Part shown: positions 56,288 through 64,000 of the stretch, piece by piece
Layout: each line of letters begins with the position of its first letter
Position numbering within the stretch: the first letter of the stretch is position 1
Assembly (NCBI RefSeq): GCF_907164915.1
Contig: NC_061862.1
Coordinates: 4,778,358-4,842,357 of the forward strand
Length of the DNA stretch: 64,000 nucleotides
DNA from: Impatiens glandulifera
Lineage: Eukaryota > Streptophyta > Magnoliopsida > Ericales > Balsaminaceae
Direction of reading: 5' to 3'
Translations under genes and position numbers: made by a program
The notes under the pieces: generated by a model
Databases searched by the model: none
The model's input: only the letters and a program-made list of their open reading frames with translations
Told to the model about the DNA's origin: nothing

Positions 56288-57001
56288 CTAATGGTTCCTC
56301 CTCTCTTCAACCCGATCGTAGAACGAGTCGATGATTTCCTTGGTGAACACTTGGCTGCGGTCCAAACCTTCGCCTGGACAGGTTGGGACCCCGAGCTCCT
56401 CAAACAGCCGGCTGATCTGGGGAATGAACGCCACCGACCTGGTGCCGATTATCCAGATCAGGACATCGAACAGCACCCTGGACCAGTTGACCGGCGTCCT
56501 CGTTATGATGGCTGCCATCATATTGAACGTTACCGTGCAATATGTGTGGGTTACATCTTTCCCGAGGATGCTCCTCCCTATTATGTCATTTAGGAGCTGG
56601 TATTCAGCCCTCAAGGGATATTTGGAGCCATGATCATCGACTGGCTCATCTGATCGAGAGAGAGAGAGAGAGACCTCAGCCTTGGTGTCGGCTGGAGGAT
56701 TAAGGTCCGTGAGCCCTTGTTTGGGCAGATTGAAGCACCGAGCAAAGTCTTGCTCGGTGAAGTCAAAGATAGCACCCCTAACTTTTGATTGGATGTGGGT
56801 GTTGAAGTAAGGTGTCCCCCGGTACACCCTGGCATTGTTGAAAAACTCAATGACGGACTGAGGATAGATGAGTTGATTATCATCTAGGAAGTACTGGAGA
56901 CCGGTATCCTCCAGTTGTTTGATCATTCGGTATAGATCATAGTGTTCTGTACTGGAGCATGATTCGAAGTTCACTTGTAGGATGTTTGTGAAGGTAGACA
57001 T
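56288..57001 (-). CDS. D aORF1: 237-aa accessory protein
   Basis: ATG at 57001 (MSTFTNILQVNFESCSSTEH). Landmarks: IEFFNNARVY (51-60), ARCFNLPKQGLTDLN (87-101), LRAEYQLLNDIIGRSIL (130-146), NWSRVLFDVLIW (172-183), CPGEGL (208-213), and a charged end. The hydrophobic stretch at 176-196 is too interrupted to call a membrane span. This gene comes first after pol, the place of the env-like ORF of some Sireviruses, but it shows no envelope hallmark. Function unknown. Confidence 0.83.
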   Translation of the reverse strand: MSTFTNILQVNFESCSSTEHYDLYRMIKQLEDTGLQYFLDDNQLIYPQSVIEFFNNARVYRGTPYFNTHIQSKVRGAIFDFTEQDFARCFNLPKQGLTDLNPPADTKAEVSLSLSRSDEPVDDHGSKYPLRAEYQLLNDIIGRSILGKDVTHTYCTVTFNMMAAIITRTPVNWSRVLFDVLIWIIGTRSVAFIPQISRLFEELGVPTCPGEGLDRSQVFTKEIIDSFYDRVEERRNH

Positions 57002-57556
57002 TGTCAGGATGCCTTAGAGAGAGATGATGTTCTTGTGAGTTTCTTTGCTTTAGGGAGGGAAAGAGTGTATTGAGTTGTGAGTGATTAAGTGAAATAATGC
57101 TTCCTTTAAATACTGTTTTTGGGGCTAACCTATTGTCCAGACATTAAATGGAATGACCTGTATTAACTGCAGGATAAAAGGTTATTCACCAAAATGGGTA
57201 TGTGTGCAGTCTAGGTGTCGGTCATAGGCCTGATCCGTGAAAGATATCAAAAGATCTTCACGTCTTTTTAGGCACGACCAGGTTTATTCTAAAAGGTAAT
57301 GATGCAGAACAGAGACCTTTAACCTTTGATAATTATTCCTCTTTTGTTTGAATGTCAAATATTCTGGGATAATCTTCTTCCGAACCGGTCAGCTTTCAGT
57401 TGTTCATCCCGATGCGGTTACGTGGTGTTTCCACCAGATAGCCGGTCGGTTTACTCTATCTGATAAACTGGGCGGTTCTTCCACAGATACCCCGAAGATT
57501 CAAAGTTCAACATCTTAGGAAGAGTTACCGGTTTGTCTGTCTGAACCGACTTTCCT
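57002..57556 (-). promoter_or_regulatory. D pol-aORF1 spacer: hairpin, conserved block, TATA-like box
   Basis: On the minus strand, TATTTAAAG (plus 57105-57113) lies about 105 bases before the ATG. The conserved block with AAAAAGACGTGAAGAT and AGGCCTATGACC is at 57200-57272. A hairpin with GGTG/CACC stem and GAAA loop is at 57416-57443, at the same place as the A2 hairpin. Confidence 0.6.
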
Positions 57557-60500
57557 TTAAGTATCCTTTGGAAGGATTTGACTAATATCGGTTAATCCGA
57601 GAGTAAGTCTAAATTGAGAGAACTTAGCTTCCTGTAGAGGCTTTGTGAAGATATCGGCTACTTGTTGATCGGTGGGTACGTATTCCAGCCGGATATGCTT
57701 CAGTGTGACATGCTCTCGAATGAAATGATGTCTTATGTCGATGTGCTTGGTTCTGGAATGGAGAACCGGGTTGTATGTAATCGCAATGGCACTTGTGTTG
57801 TCACAGAAAATTGGGGACTCTTCGGCTGTAATACCGAAGTCCTTCAGCTGCTGTTGGATCCAGAGAAGTTGAGAACAGCAACTTCCGGCCGCCAAGTATT
57901 CAGCTTCTGCGGTTGATGTAGCCACGGATGTCTGCTTCTTGCTATGCCACGATACCAGTCGGTCACCAAGGAACTGACATGTTCCGCTGGTGCTCTTTCT
58001 GTCAATCTTGCAGCCTGCATAGTCTGCGTCTGAATAGCTCGTTAGATTCAATGATGAGTCCTTTGGGTACCACAGACCGACATCAGGTGTGCCCTTTAGA
58101 TACTTCAGGATCCTCTTTGCGGCTGTGTAATGGGATTGCTTTGGATTTGCTTGAAATCTCCCACATACACCAACTGCAAACAGGATGTCCGGTCTGCTTG
58201 CTGTCAGATATAGCAGGGAACCGATCATGCCCCGGTATGCAATCTGATCTACTGATTGCCCTTCATCATCTCTGTCCAATTTAATGGATGAACTCATTGG
58301 AGTGGCCGCTGAGGAGCAGGTGTCCATACCGAATTTCTTTAGAAGCTCCTTGGTATATTTCGGTTGACTAATGAATGTTCCTTCCTTGAGTTGCTTAACC
58401 TGAAGACCTAGGAAGAAACTTAATTCTCCCATCATACTCATTTCAAATTTGTCAGTCATCATTTTTGAAAATTTGTCACAAAGCTTGGGATCGGTGGAAC
58501 CAAAAATAATATCATCTACATAGATTTGAACAAGTAGGATATGTTCCTTCTTTTCAAATTTGAACAAGGTCTTATCCACTGAACCGATGGTAAAATCATG
58601 CTCTAATAGGAATGCGGTCAGTGTATCATACCAGGCTCTTGGTGCTTGCTTTAGACCGTATAAAGCTTTGTTTAGCCGGTATACATGGTTTGGAAGTGCA
58701 GCATTTTTGAAGCCGGGTGGCTGTTCAACATACACTTCCTCTCGTATATCACCGTTCAAAAATGCACTTTTAACATCCATTTGAAAAACTTTGAAGTTTT
58801 TGAAAGCAGCAAATGCAAGAAAGATCCTAATGGCTTCAATCCTGGCTACAGGAGCAAAAGACTCTTCAAAGTCAATGCCTTCTTCCTGTTTGTAGCCTTG
58901 AGCCACTAATCTGGCTTTGTTCCTCGTGACCAGACCGTCCTCATTGAGTTTGTTTCTGAATACCCATCTTGTTCCTATGACCGATTTATCTTTCGGTCTG
59001 GGAACTAAGTACCAGACTTTACTACTCTCGAACTGGTTTAGCTCTTCCTGCATTCCCAAGATCCAATCCGGATCTGACAATGCTTCATCTATTCTTTTCG
59101 GTTCAATCTGGGATATAAAAGCAGAGTTAAAATATCCTTCCAGAAGTTGACTCCTAGTTCGAACAGGTTCTGAAGGGTCACCTATAATTTGCTCAGGAGG
59201 ATGTTTACTGTTTCTTCTGAGATTCAGTTCAAGGGTGTCTACCAAGTTACCGTTTAATTGATCAAGGCTAGACATGTCGGTAGGCTGACCAAGATTGTCA
59301 GACCGACCGGCTTCCTCGGGTTGGACCGAAGTGTCAGCTTCCTGCTGTGAAACAGCTTGATCCGGCTGGGTATCAATATTACCCATTAGGTCATGGACAA
59401 ATCCCCTGAAGACCGGGGTCTCATCTTCGCTATCAGAATGAATATCGTTGTTTTCCAGTCTGTTATGAAGATCAAAGCATGAAGCAGTGTTGCTTTCAAC
59501 CGATTCATCGAAAACAACGTGAATTGTTTCCTCCATGGTTGCAGTTCTATTGTTATATACTCTATATGCTTTGCTTACTGAAGAGTATCCCAGCATAATG
59601 CCGGTATCGGTCTTTGCATCAAAAGCAGTAAGTTGGGTTTTACCATTATTATGAATATAACATTTACAGCCGAAAATCCTGAGGTATTTGAGTTTAGGAA
59701 CTCTGTTAAAATAAACCTCATATGGTGTTTTGTTGTGAAATCTGTTAATCAAAGACCGATTTTGTGTGTGGCATGCAGTGTTGATAGCTTCAGCCCAATA
59801 TTTCTGAGCAATGCCGGAGTCGGCTATCATGGACCGTGCGGCTTCCTTGAGAGTCCGGTTTCTTCTCTCGGCCAGGCCATTTTGTTGAGGAGTCCTGGCA
59901 CTAGACAACTCGTGTCTAATGCCGGATTCATCAAGATATGCAGTTAACGTGCTATTAGTAAATTCGGTACCTCTATCACTTCTTACGCAATTAATGCGAG
60001 TTGATTTTTCATTTTGCAAACGCTTAAGAAGATTAATCAGGTTTGATACAGTTTCACGTTTAGATGGTAAGAATATTACCCATGTATATCTAGAGTAATC
60101 ATCAATAACTACCATGGTGTAAAGCATACCGCCTAGACTAATGACCTGAATTGGTCCAAATAAATCCATGTGAAGAAGATCTAGGCATCGGCTAGATTGG
60201 AGATTTCCTTTGCTCTTAAATGATGACCTAGTTTGTTTACCCATCTGGCATGCTGAACAAACCTTATCCTGGTTAAATACTATATCTGGGATGCCTTCAA
60301 CTAATTTCTTACCACGAATGTAGTTTAAGGTTTTCATGTTTAGATGGTTTAATCTTTTGTGCCATAGCCAGGTTTGATCAGTTTTAGCTATCATGCATAT
60401 AGGATGTTCTACTCTAGTTTTCCAGTCTACCTTGTAGATGTTACCTATCCTATTTCCGGTTAGTAGTACTATTCCTTGAGAGTTCTTAACTAAGCATGCA

Positions 60501-60784
60501 TGTTTAAGGAATTCTACTGTGTATCCGGCATCACACATTTGGCTAATGCTAAGTAGATTAAAACGTAGGTTTTCAACTAGAAGTACATTATCAATAGTTA
60601 GGTTACCATGGACAATCTTACCCTTGCCCACGGTTTTACCTTTAGAGTTGTCACCGAAAGTGATTGGAGCACCGGTTACTGATCTAATGTCGGTTAGCAG
60701 ATTGCTATTTCCGGTCATGTGCCTGGAGCAACCACTGTCCAAGAACCATTCAGAGTTTCCTAGCCGTTTCTTTGGATCCTGCAA
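57557..60784 (-). CDS. pol: D pol: protease, integrase, reverse transcriptase, RNase H
   Basis: 1075 codons are open. Protease DSG is at 16-18. HHCC is at H142, H147, C176, C179. Integrase has D207, D270 and E306 (D,D-35-E). RT has D670 ([11 protein letters not shown]) and YVDD 755-758. RNase H has D919, E960, D995, and the end is ILPKDT. All key residues are present. The lineage is Sirevirus/SIRE by RT and RNase H wording. No ATG precedes the protease: the first one is codon 23, and the place of the A1/A2 start reads ATG TAA. The listed 5' end is therefore the limit of the open frame (TTG), not a proven start. It might be reached by splicing to TTTTTGCAG just upstream. Confidence 0.92.
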   Translation of the reverse strand: MQDPKKRLGNSEWFLDSGCSRHMTGNSNLLTDIRSVTGAPITFGDNSKGKTVGKGKIVHGNLTIDNVLLVENLRFNLLSISQMCDAGYTVEFLKHACLVKNSQGIVLLTGNRIGNIYKVDWKTRVEHPICMIAKTDQTWLWHKRLNHLNMKTLNYIRGKKLVEGIPDIVFNQDKVCSACQMGKQTRSSFKSKGNLQSSRCLDLLHMDLFGPIQVISLGGMLYTMVVIDDYSRYTWVIFLPSKRETVSNLINLLKRLQNEKSTRINCVRSDRGTEFTNSTLTAYLDESGIRHELSSARTPQQNGLAERRNRTLKEAARSMIADSGIAQKYWAEAINTACHTQNRSLINRFHNKTPYEVYFNRVPKLKYLRIFGCKCYIHNNGKTQLTAFDAKTDTGIMLGYSSVSKAYRVYNNRTATMEETIHVVFDESVESNTASCFDLHNRLENNDIHSDSEDETPVFRGFVHDLMGNIDTQPDQAVSQQEADTSVQPEEAGRSDNLGQPTDMSSLDQLNGNLVDTLELNLRRNSKHPPEQIIGDPSEPVRTRSQLLEGYFNSAFISQIEPKRIDEALSDPDWILGMQEELNQFESSKVWYLVPRPKDKSVIGTRWVFRNKLNEDGLVTRNKARLVAQGYKQEEGIDFEESFAPVARIEAIRIFLAFAAFKNFKVFQMDVKSAFLNGDIREEVYVEQPPGFKNAALPNHVYRLNKALYGLKQAPRAWYDTLTAFLLEHDFTIGSVDKTLFKFEKKEHILLVQIYVDDIIFGSTDPKLCDKFSKMMTDKFEMSMMGELSFFLGLQVKQLKEGTFISQPKYTKELLKKFGMDTCSSAATPMSSSIKLDRDDEGQSVDQIAYRGMIGSLLYLTASRPDILFAVGVCGRFQANPKQSHYTAAKRILKYLKGTPDVGLWYPKDSSLNLTSYSDADYAGCKIDRKSTSGTCQFLGDRLVSWHSKKQTSVATSTAEAEYLAAGSCCSQLLWIQQQLKDFGITAEESPIFCDNTSAIAITYNPVLHSRTKHIDIRHHFIREHVTLKHIRLEYVPTDQQVADIFTKPLQEAKFSQFRLTLGLTDISQILPKDT

Positions 60785-60818
60785 AAATTACATATTTACA
60801 ACTATTTGGTACCCACAT

Positions 60819-62663
60819 TTACTTGGGTCCACATGCGATTAGTCCCTTAGGTACCCAAACCTTGATAAGTCGAACAGTCTTCTTTGCTAAAGTTTCAACT
60901 GTTCTCACACTTGGTCTGGTGTATTTCGGTTTCCCTACAGATGACCTAAATGACGATGGTCTTTGGTTTGATGATCTATAGTTTGATCTACGTGGTTCAG
61001 GGAAATCTTTCTTATATTTGAGGATTTCTGCTTTTCTTTTCTCAAGGTCGAGCCATGAATCGGTTGGACCAACATAATCGTACTTTGTCTTTTCTTCCCT
61101 ATAATACGCGGTCTCCTCTTCTTCAGCTGTACAGGTGCTCTTAAGAAATTTTATAAAGGGAAGGTTTCCTTTTGTAAGCTTTGCTTTCCATATGGATTTT
61201 CGGTCTTTAGATCTGGTCTCTGTGTACCCTAGGCCATTCTTACAACGTGGATGCCTGTATTCTTTATTCAGGTTCTTTACTATATCGCTAGATCTCCTAT
61301 AGGCGGCCATCGTATACTGAAATCTGGCATTCTCTTTTTCGGTTAGTTCTCTAGTTGACTCACTAGGTTGTTCAATCTTAAGTTCTAATTCGGTTTCTAG
61401 GGTATGAGTATCATCAGGTTGTATGGCTTCCGGTTCGGCTATGATAGGTACCTCTGGTTCTTCTGGGATAGGTACGATGGGATCGGTTTTGATGTTGAGG
61501 TGCTTAGGTAACATGGTCAATAGGTTCTTATATTCTTCTACCATGTCATTCAATGCTTCATATAACTCATCTTTAGTAAATTCATCACAAGGAGAGTCAA
61601 ATACCTGTTCCTCATTTGCCATGAGACATGTGAGGTCATCGTCACTGTCACTGTGAGCCCATAGACTTCCTCCATCGTCGGCTATCAATGCTTTCGGTAC
61701 TTCACTTCCTTCACCGGTTTGTTGATAGTTATTTCGGTTATTTTGGTAGTCTGGTTTCTGTGTATCTCTCCTTGGTTTCCTGCATTCCCACTTAAAGTGT
61801 CCCATACAGTTACAGTTATAGCATCTTACATTGGATTTGTCACCATAGTAGTTGTTTGTCGGTTGGCTCCTTTTCATGAACCTCCCAAACTTTTGTGCAA
61901 GCATTGCCATGGCGTCCTCAGTAAACTGTTCGGCGGTTCTAATCGGTGCAGGTGCAGGAATCGGTACCGGTGCAGATGTAGATATAGGCGCAGGAACAGG
62001 TGCGGCCGGTTCCGTAGATGTGAACAGAGCTCTGGTTGACGTTGAGGCCGAGACTTCCTCTTCAGTTCTGGAATTCATCTCGAACTCGTACGCCTTAAGA
62101 TCTTCGAATACATCGTATAATTTCATCTTACGTAGGCTCTTTGATTCTCTCATGACCATCGTCTTTATATCCCAGGCACTTGGAAGAGACCTCAAAACCT
62201 TCATGATGACCTCTTTGTTGTCGTACCTTTTGCCCAGATTTGTTAACTCATCTAATACACCAGTGAACCGGTCACTGTATTCCTTCATAGTTTCCCCTGG
62301 TTTCATTTTGATGCTTTCAAACCTCTGTGTGGCCACCATTATTTTGTTCTCCTTTGTTCTTTCATTTCCCTCAAAGATCTGGATGACCGTGTTCCAAGTC
62401 TCCTTCGCGGTTGTGCAATCTCTGATCTTGCAGTATGTATTTCTGTCCACGCTGTTGGAGATCCGGTTTCTTGCATGGTTGTCCAGATTGTTCCTTCTCC
62501 TATCATCAGCTGTCCATTCTTTTCTGTCTTTATCAATGACTATCGGTCCTTCGGTTAGAACGAATTCCATTTCATCATCCAAGGTGACTAGATGCAGGTG
62601 CATGCGTGCCTTCCAGTTGGCAAAGTCATCACCTTCTAGCATTGGAGGCCTATCTTGATACAT
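60819..62663 (-). CDS. gag: D gag polyprotein (614 aa)
   Basis: ATG at 62663 (MYQDRPPMLEGDDFANWKAR). A copia Gag region is at about 20-200, a Pro/Ala-rich hinge at about 218-240, and the CCHC knuckle CYNCNCMGHFKWEC at 281-294. An acidic segment (LWAHSDSDDDLTCLMANEE) and a basic tail end in GLIACGPK. The frame is intact and is closed by TAA 34 bases before the open pol frame, which lies in another frame. The product is the particle protein and RNA-binding nucleocapsid precursor. Confidence 0.93.
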   Translation of the reverse strand: MYQDRPPMLEGDDFANWKARMHLHLVTLDDEMEFVLTEGPIVIDKDRKEWTADDRRRNNLDNHARNRISNSVDRNTYCKIRDCTTAKETWNTVIQIFEGNERTKENKIMVATQRFESIKMKPGETMKEYSDRFTGVLDELTNLGKRYDNKEVIMKVLRSLPSAWDIKTMVMRESKSLRKMKLYDVFEDLKAYEFEMNSRTEEEVSASTSTRALFTSTEPAAPVPAPISTSAPVPIPAPAPIRTAEQFTEDAMAMLAQKFGRFMKRSQPTNNYYGDKSNVRCYNCNCMGHFKWECRKPRRDTQKPDYQNNRNNYQQTGEGSEVPKALIADDGGSLWAHSDSDDDLTCLMANEEQVFDSPCDEFTKDELYEALNDMVEEYKNLLTMLPKHLNIKTDPIVPIPEEPEVPIIAEPEAIQPDDTHTLETELELKIEQPSESTRELTEKENARFQYTMAAYRRSSDIVKNLNKEYRHPRCKNGLGYTETRSKDRKSIWKAKLTKGNLPFIKFLKSTCTAEEEETAYYREEKTKYDYVGPTDSWLDLEKRKAEILKYKKDFPEPRRSNYRSSNQRPSSFRSSVGKPKYTRPSVRTVETLAKKTVRLIKVWVPKGLIACGPK

Positions 62664-62690
62664 GTTTGCTTGAGTATTGAAACTAACTGC

Positions 62691-62702
62691 TCTGATACCA
62701 AT
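62691..62702 (-). other. D primer binding site (tRNA-iMet)
   Basis: ATTGGTATCAGA on the minus strand, directly next to the 5' LTR. Confidence 0.92.
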
Positions 62703-63246
62703 TGTTAGGATCTAGGTCGCCGCTGGTGGACCGGGGGTTGGACCGGTTAGCGGTTCTCACTCGTAGGGTGGTGATTAATCCTGTTAGAGATTAACACCGG
62801 GGTTTCAATACTACACAACCTGTCACAAACCCTTGAACTAGGTTCAAGCGCGGAAGAGGTTTGCTTTCAAGTTGAAGCGGTACACGTGTATGATAGGCGG
62901 AGTCGGTTTCGGATGATGGAGATTTGAAGGATGGTGGGTCGGCTTCGGCAATCTGGATGCTTGGTGTGGTTAATGTAGATTCGGTTCTGAATGATGTTGT
63001 TAGATTAGTCGGTTATGTAAGGAAGCCAACAGAAAGTAAATGACACAACAGATTTTATGGATGTTCGGAGATAAAACTCCTACGTCACCCCTTCCTCTCG
63101 AAACCGCGAGAAGGATATTCACTAAGGAATACAAATACAATCCGATCGAGACTTATTTTCTGCTCGATAACACCCGTACAATTTACACCGAAATTGTAAC
63201 ACACACTCAGAATTTAGCACTTAGGCTTTCTTAGAATGCCACACTG
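62703..63246 (-). repeat. D 5' LTR, partial (544 of 1327 bp)
   Basis: It is identical to 50101-50644 of the 3' LTR. It stops at ACACTG and is followed by unrelated AT-rich DNA. The missing part includes all of U3 and the TATA box. Either it was deleted, or another insertion begins at 63247 and the rest lies past the window. Confidence 0.92.
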
Positions 63247-64000
63247 AAAATATGATTTTTATACTTTTATTTTATTTGATAATTTATTCAAATCATATCC
63301 ACATGTCTAAGGCTCTAGCTTATTTCCTAAACTAGATTTAATTATTGTACTCATATATTCTTAAGGCATGCGTCTGGGTTCGTCATTTTGCGATATAAAA
63401 AAATACTGAATTTTAGAGAAATTCAAACGCACTTGTGAGTTGTGAATAAGAAAGGGTAGGAACCTGGAAAGATTGCAAAAATATGAGTTAGCTTTTCAAA
63501 GAATTCATATTTTAATTTATAAAAATGAAGGATTTTATTTTTTTGAAATTTTTAATGTTAGTTGAAGCTTTAATAGCTCTCTCGCTTTTAAACTTTCCCA
63601 CCCCTGAAATAAAACTCTATGATGCTTTTTTTAAATGATTCATGCAATAATATTATGAATGGATAGTCGTTTACACATAACGACAAAAACATTAAATTTA
63701 TAAAAAAAAATCACACAAATATTACAAAATTAACATGTGTGGAGATCTTCCAAAACGGAAATGAGCTCTCCAACTGAATCTATCGGCTTCCCACATCGAA
63801 CATCATATAATATTAGAATGATAGCATTGTGTTGGATCCGCAACGGTCATTTAAGATTGTTGAAAGATCTACGATTTCTCTCAAACCAAATTATCCACCA
63901 TTGTGGATCACACTTCTCTAACTAAATGATTGAGTCTTCGTGAGAACAGGTGCATGAGAAGATAAGGTCCCTAGTCATGCACAAAACAATTAGGGAGTAT
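63247..64000. other. Unassigned right-edge sequence
   Basis: AT-rich with no recognisable gene, repeat or LTR remainder. It may be host flank or part of another insertion. Confidence 0.4.

Larger units (their letters stand above)
50101..63246 (-). mobile_element. Young multigenic Sirevirus-type element D
   Basis: Minus strand. A partial 5' LTR (62703-63246), PBS, gag (614 aa), pol (1075 aa), aORF1 (237 aa), aORF2 (235 aa), aORF3 (942 aa), PPT and a full 3' LTR (50101-51427) follow in order. All five frames are open. The 544 bases of the 5' LTR are identical by eye to the matching part of the 3' LTR, which indicates a recent insertion. The 5' LTR stops before U3 and TATA, so it is deleted or interrupted there. 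Confidence 0.93.

Noticed and set aside
56288..57001. aORF1 as an envelope-like protein of a Sirevirus
   Set aside because: It has no signal peptide, convincing membrane anchor or cleavage site, and it is paralogous to aORF2 and the aORF3 domain.
61852..62658. Long plus-strand open frame of 268 codons
   Set aside because: It lies entirely antisense to the intact gag of D, and similar antisense frames occur over the A1 and A2 gag. It is a by-product of gag codon composition.
62703..63246. Partial 5' LTR of D as an R-U5 product of incomplete reverse transcription
   Set aside because: The break lies about 100 bases downstream of TATA, past the expected RNA start, and the known reaction order does not readily leave R-U5 at this end. 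A deletion or later insertion is simpler.

Overview
The window is repeat-dense nuclear DNA of a flowering plant, most likely a eudicot. The evidence is Ty1/copia and Ty3/gypsy retrotransposons of plant lineages, tRNA-iMet primer binding sites (TGGTATCAGAGC), and intron-bearing fragments of plant housekeeping genes. I cannot name the species. I see no intact ordinary host gene, rRNA, tRNA or CRISPR array.

Layout. 1-3825 (-) is the 5' part of a Sirevirus/SIRE-type copia element (A1) that runs off the left edge. 3826-6712 (+) is a decayed Ty3/gypsy pol (G1) of the Tat/Ogre type, cut at 6713 by the LTR and gag of an unrelated copia element (C, 6713 to about 7940). About 7927-29273 (-) is a decayed Sirevirus relative (B). 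It is split by a nested complete copy A2 (10169-24733, +, 1308-bp LTRs, target duplication GTTTT). A2 itself carries a solo LTR at 20148-21402 (target duplication GACCG). 29274-30350 is another gypsy remnant (G2). 30608-34865 is a long palindrome whose arms hold exons of a condensin CAP-H-like gene; more CAP-H sequence lies outside the right arm, up to 35109. 35121-48430 holds several broken, mutually inverted copies of a J-domain/DUF3444 gene (DJ1-DJ4) mixed with inverted gypsy pieces (G3, G4) and a 310-bp tandem repeat. About 48955-49372 is a MITE. 50101-63246 (-) is element D, a young Sirevirus-type element with open gag, pol and three further genes.

Main point. A2, B and D share an organisation that I do not recognise as described: 5' LTR, PBS, gag, (pol), then three extra genes in the sense orientation (called aORF1, aORF2 and aORF3 here), then PPT and 3' LTR. 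They occupy the place where some Sireviruses have one env-like ORF, but no signal peptide or membrane anchor is evident. The three proteins look like diverged copies of one domain: EFFxxA near residue 55, LPxxG near 93, NWxxxxF near 175. aORF3 adds an acidic linker, a coiled coil and basic nuclear-localisation-like clusters. In every copy each extra gene has its own TATA box about 60-115 bases upstream of its start. aORF3 also has E2F-like TTTCCCGCC sites. This suggests a giant multigenic copia element with internal promoters.

How it fits together (inference): gag and pol would make the particle and integration machinery from the LTR promoter, and the extra genes would be transcribed separately, possibly on a cell-cycle schedule. 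In D all five frames are open and the compared LTR parts are identical, but the 5' LTR is cut before its TATA box and pol has no nearby AUG, so D may not be autonomous.
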